Positions 62,780 through 64,000 of a stretch of DNA of 64,000 nucleotides are shown one piece after another. Numbering within the stretch: the first letter of the stretch is position 1; every line of letters begins with the position of its first letter. The notes under the pieces are model-generated. The model did no database searches. It worked only from the letters and a program-made list of their open reading frames with translations, and was not told the DNA's origin. Both the position numbers and the translations under genes were made by a program. Source of the stretch: Chryseobacterium sp. ISL-6 (GTDB lineage Bacteria > Bacteroidota > Bacteroidia > Flavobacteriales > Weeksellaceae). The stretch spans positions 434,001 through 498,000 of the forward strand of contig NZ_JAGGPT010000005.1 of assembly GCF_018613715.1 (NCBI RefSeq). Direction: 5' to 3'.

Positions 62780-64000
62780 ATGGCAAAGTTAGAGAATAAT
62801 AACGAAAATGAGAATAAAAAATCTGTAACTGAAAACTTAAGTGATCAGGTACAAAAGACTGTAGAAAATGTAGAGGAGAAGGTAAAAGAAACCGTAAAAG
62901 AGGCATCTGAACTGGCTTCAGATGCCGTTCATCATCCTGTGGAAACTGCCCAGGAGTTTGGTAAGCAGGCTGCTAAAGATGTTACCAGCTATTCCTGGTG
63001 GGCAAGGCTTCTGCTCATTTTATTCTGGTTAGGTTTTTCCCTTATTGTTGCGGTTATAGTTATTATAAATCTTCCTGTTACTAAGCAATGGGCAGCTGAT
63101 CAGGCATTGCAAATCGTTAATAAAGATTTCAAAGCAAAAATGTCCACAGAAAGTGTGGAAGTGAATTATTTTGGGAATGTTACTATTAAAGGATTAAGAG
63201 TTAAAGATTATAAAGGGCTAGAGTTTATTAAAGCCCGGGAATTTCGTGCCAATTCAGATTGGTTATCACTGGCGGCTGGGGCAATTTCAGGGAAAAGTAA
63301 CTCGCTGAGTTTTAATTCCCTTACCATGGTAAATGCAGATGTGAAAGTAATCACTTATAAAGGGGATAGCATTTCCAACTTCATACGTTTTACACAATTG
63401 TTTGATAATGGAAAGAAAAGAGATCCTAAAAAACCTGCTTTCCAATTAAACTCCAGAGTACATATCGTAGATTCTAAGGTTTCGATTGTTAATCAAAATT
63501 CACCTGGTGAAGCAGGGAAATGGCTGACTGCCACTAAATTTAACCTGAAAGCCCCTAATTTAAAAGTTAATGGAGCTGACATTTCAGCACTTATTAATAA
63601 CTTATCTTTTGTAACTACAAGATGGGGAAAATCTCACTTTGTAGATACTTTCTCCACTGAATTGTCACTGACTCATAAATCCCTTTCTCTTAAAGATTTA
63701 ACCCTAAATACAGATCATACTCTTTTACAGGGAGATATTAAGTTTAATCTTAATAATGGTTCATGGGCAGATTTTGCAGATAGGGTAAGATGGGATATGA
63801 ATCTTAATCAGGGAAGTCAGCTAAGTGGTTATGATATCAGTTACTTTGTTACCAATTGGGATAACTTTAAGCCCTTTAATGTTTCTGGGAAAATGACAGG
63901 GCCATTAAATAAATTTTACCTTGAAAATTTCCTTATCAGAAATCCTGACGTGAATATTGCGACTCAGACCATGAAGGTAAATAATCTTTTAAAGGGTAAA
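62780..64000 (+). CDS. tamB: TamB-like translocation and assembly module protein (N-terminal part, continues beyond window)
   Basis: The frame is open from ATG 62780 to the end of the window (407 codons) and has no stop. The N-terminus is a charged, coiled 70-residue leader (rich in Glu, Lys, Val; VEEKVKETVKEASELA), followed by one transmembrane helix (about 75-97, LLLILFWLGFSLIVAVIVII) and then the start of a long beta-strand region with the AsmA/TamB-like pattern (VEVNYFGNVTIKGLRVKDYKGLEFIKAREF, DSLTL-like strands). Full-length proteins of this type in Bacteroidota are about 1500 residues and bridge inner and outer membranes. Assignment is from architecture; it is incomplete here. Confidence 0.75.
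   Translation, partial: MAKLENNNENENKKSVTENLSDQVQKTVENVEEKVKETVKEASELASDAVHHPVETAQEFGKQAAKDVTSYSWWARLLLILFWLGFSLIVAVIVIINLPVTKQWAADQALQIVNKDFKAKMSTESVEVNYFGNVTIKGLRVKDYKGLEFIKAREFRANSDWLSLAAGAISGKSNSLSFNSLTMVNADVKVITYKGDSISNFIRFTQLFDNGKKRDPKKPAFQLNSRVHIVDSKVSIVNQNSPGEAGKWLTATKFNLKAPNLKVNGADISALINNLSFVTTRWGKSHFVDTFSTELSLTHKSLSLKDLTLNTDHTLLQGDIKFNLNNGSWADFADRVRWDMNLNQGSQLSGYDISYFVTNWDNFKPFNVSGKMTGPLNKFYLENFLIRNPDVNIATQTMKVNNLLKGK
62784..62791 (-). promoter_or_regulatory. Putative tsaD -7 element inside the first codons of tamB
   Basis: Minus strand TAACTTTG matches TANNTTTG and ends 8 bases before the tsaD ATG, so transcription would start almost at the start codon. No TTG at -33, but the upstream minus-strand sequence is T-rich. 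It lies in codons 2-4 of tamB. Confidence 0.4.

Noticed and set aside
1..64000. Search for CRISPR arrays, insertion sequences, prophage, integrase and known defence genes
   Set aside because: No regularly spaced direct repeats, transposase or integrase motifs, or recognised restriction, CBASS, retron or toxin-antitoxin genes were seen by eye. The tRNA genes have no integrase or att-like repeat beside them.

Overview
The window is AT-rich chromosomal DNA of a member of the Bacteroidota, most likely a flavobacterium of the Chryseobacterium/Weeksellaceae type. The evidence is a complete gldK-gldL-gldM-gldN type IX secretion (T9SS) operon, a PorZ homologue, T9SS type A and type B sorting domains, many lipoproteins, Bacteroidota-specific families (DUF4270, stand-alone glycogen-synthase-like N-domain) and many promoters of the flavobacterial form TANNTTTG, several with a TTG 18-22 bases upstream. 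Genus assignment is inference. I see no insertion sequence, prophage, CRISPR array, plasmid function or recognised defence island: this is mostly core chromosome.

Layout. 1-5.0 kb: the tail of an incomplete glycoside-hydrolase gene, then a four-gene minus-strand operon (5'-nucleotidase C-domain lipoprotein, 5'-nucleotidase N-domain, porZ, recO) with one-base stop/start overlaps. 5-8.5 kb: dapA, a GNAT acetyltransferase, an AraC-type regulator overlapping a receiver-like protein that lacks its phospho-acceptor Asp, and a 0.6-kb gap holding an orphan plus-strand terminator. 8.5-18.7 kb: recG, a thioredoxin, three tandem POT peptide transporters and a DPP-IV-like S9 peptidase, together a peptide-scavenging cluster whose units mostly have their own terminators. 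18.8-22.2 kb: two small stress-type or unknown proteins, a short alpha-glucan phosphorylase with Thr at the PLP-lysine position, and an orphan possible PD-(D/E)XK-like protein. 22.4-30 kb: a type B T9SS client, DUF1572, mtaB, an FMN glutamate-synthase-like protein, an FKBP-like lipoprotein, an Hsp15-like S4 protein and aroK. 30.0-30.5 kb: a tRNA operon Lys-Leu-Lys with a good promoter and terminator.

30.5-42 kb: panC, a stand-alone glycogen-synthase-like N-domain, a DUF4270 lipoprotein, glmS, gldKLMN, an FAD oxidoreductase and a SemiSWEET. 42-50 kb: small lipoproteins, a small two-TM protein and a tripartite RND efflux operon. 50-58.6 kb: a TPR/TM/AraC sensor-regulator, an M20 peptidase, an unknown protein, a GH88/DUF4861 saccharide pair, a secreted VGIGT-repeat protein and a secreted lysine-rich 22-residue-repeat protein. 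58.7-64 kb: tRNA-Ser, type I asparaginase, a TrmH-family methyltransferase, rsmE, tsaD and the start of tamB, whose start codon lies 4 bp from that of tsaD.

I found no convincing multi-gene undescribed system. The most unusual items are single proteins: the PLP-lysine-less phosphorylase, the pseudo-receiver/AraC pair, the glycogen-synthase-like pseudoenzyme, the LEA/synuclein-like 11/22-residue repeat protein and the orphan nuclease-like protein. All functions are read from sequence motifs and memory of families; no database search was run.
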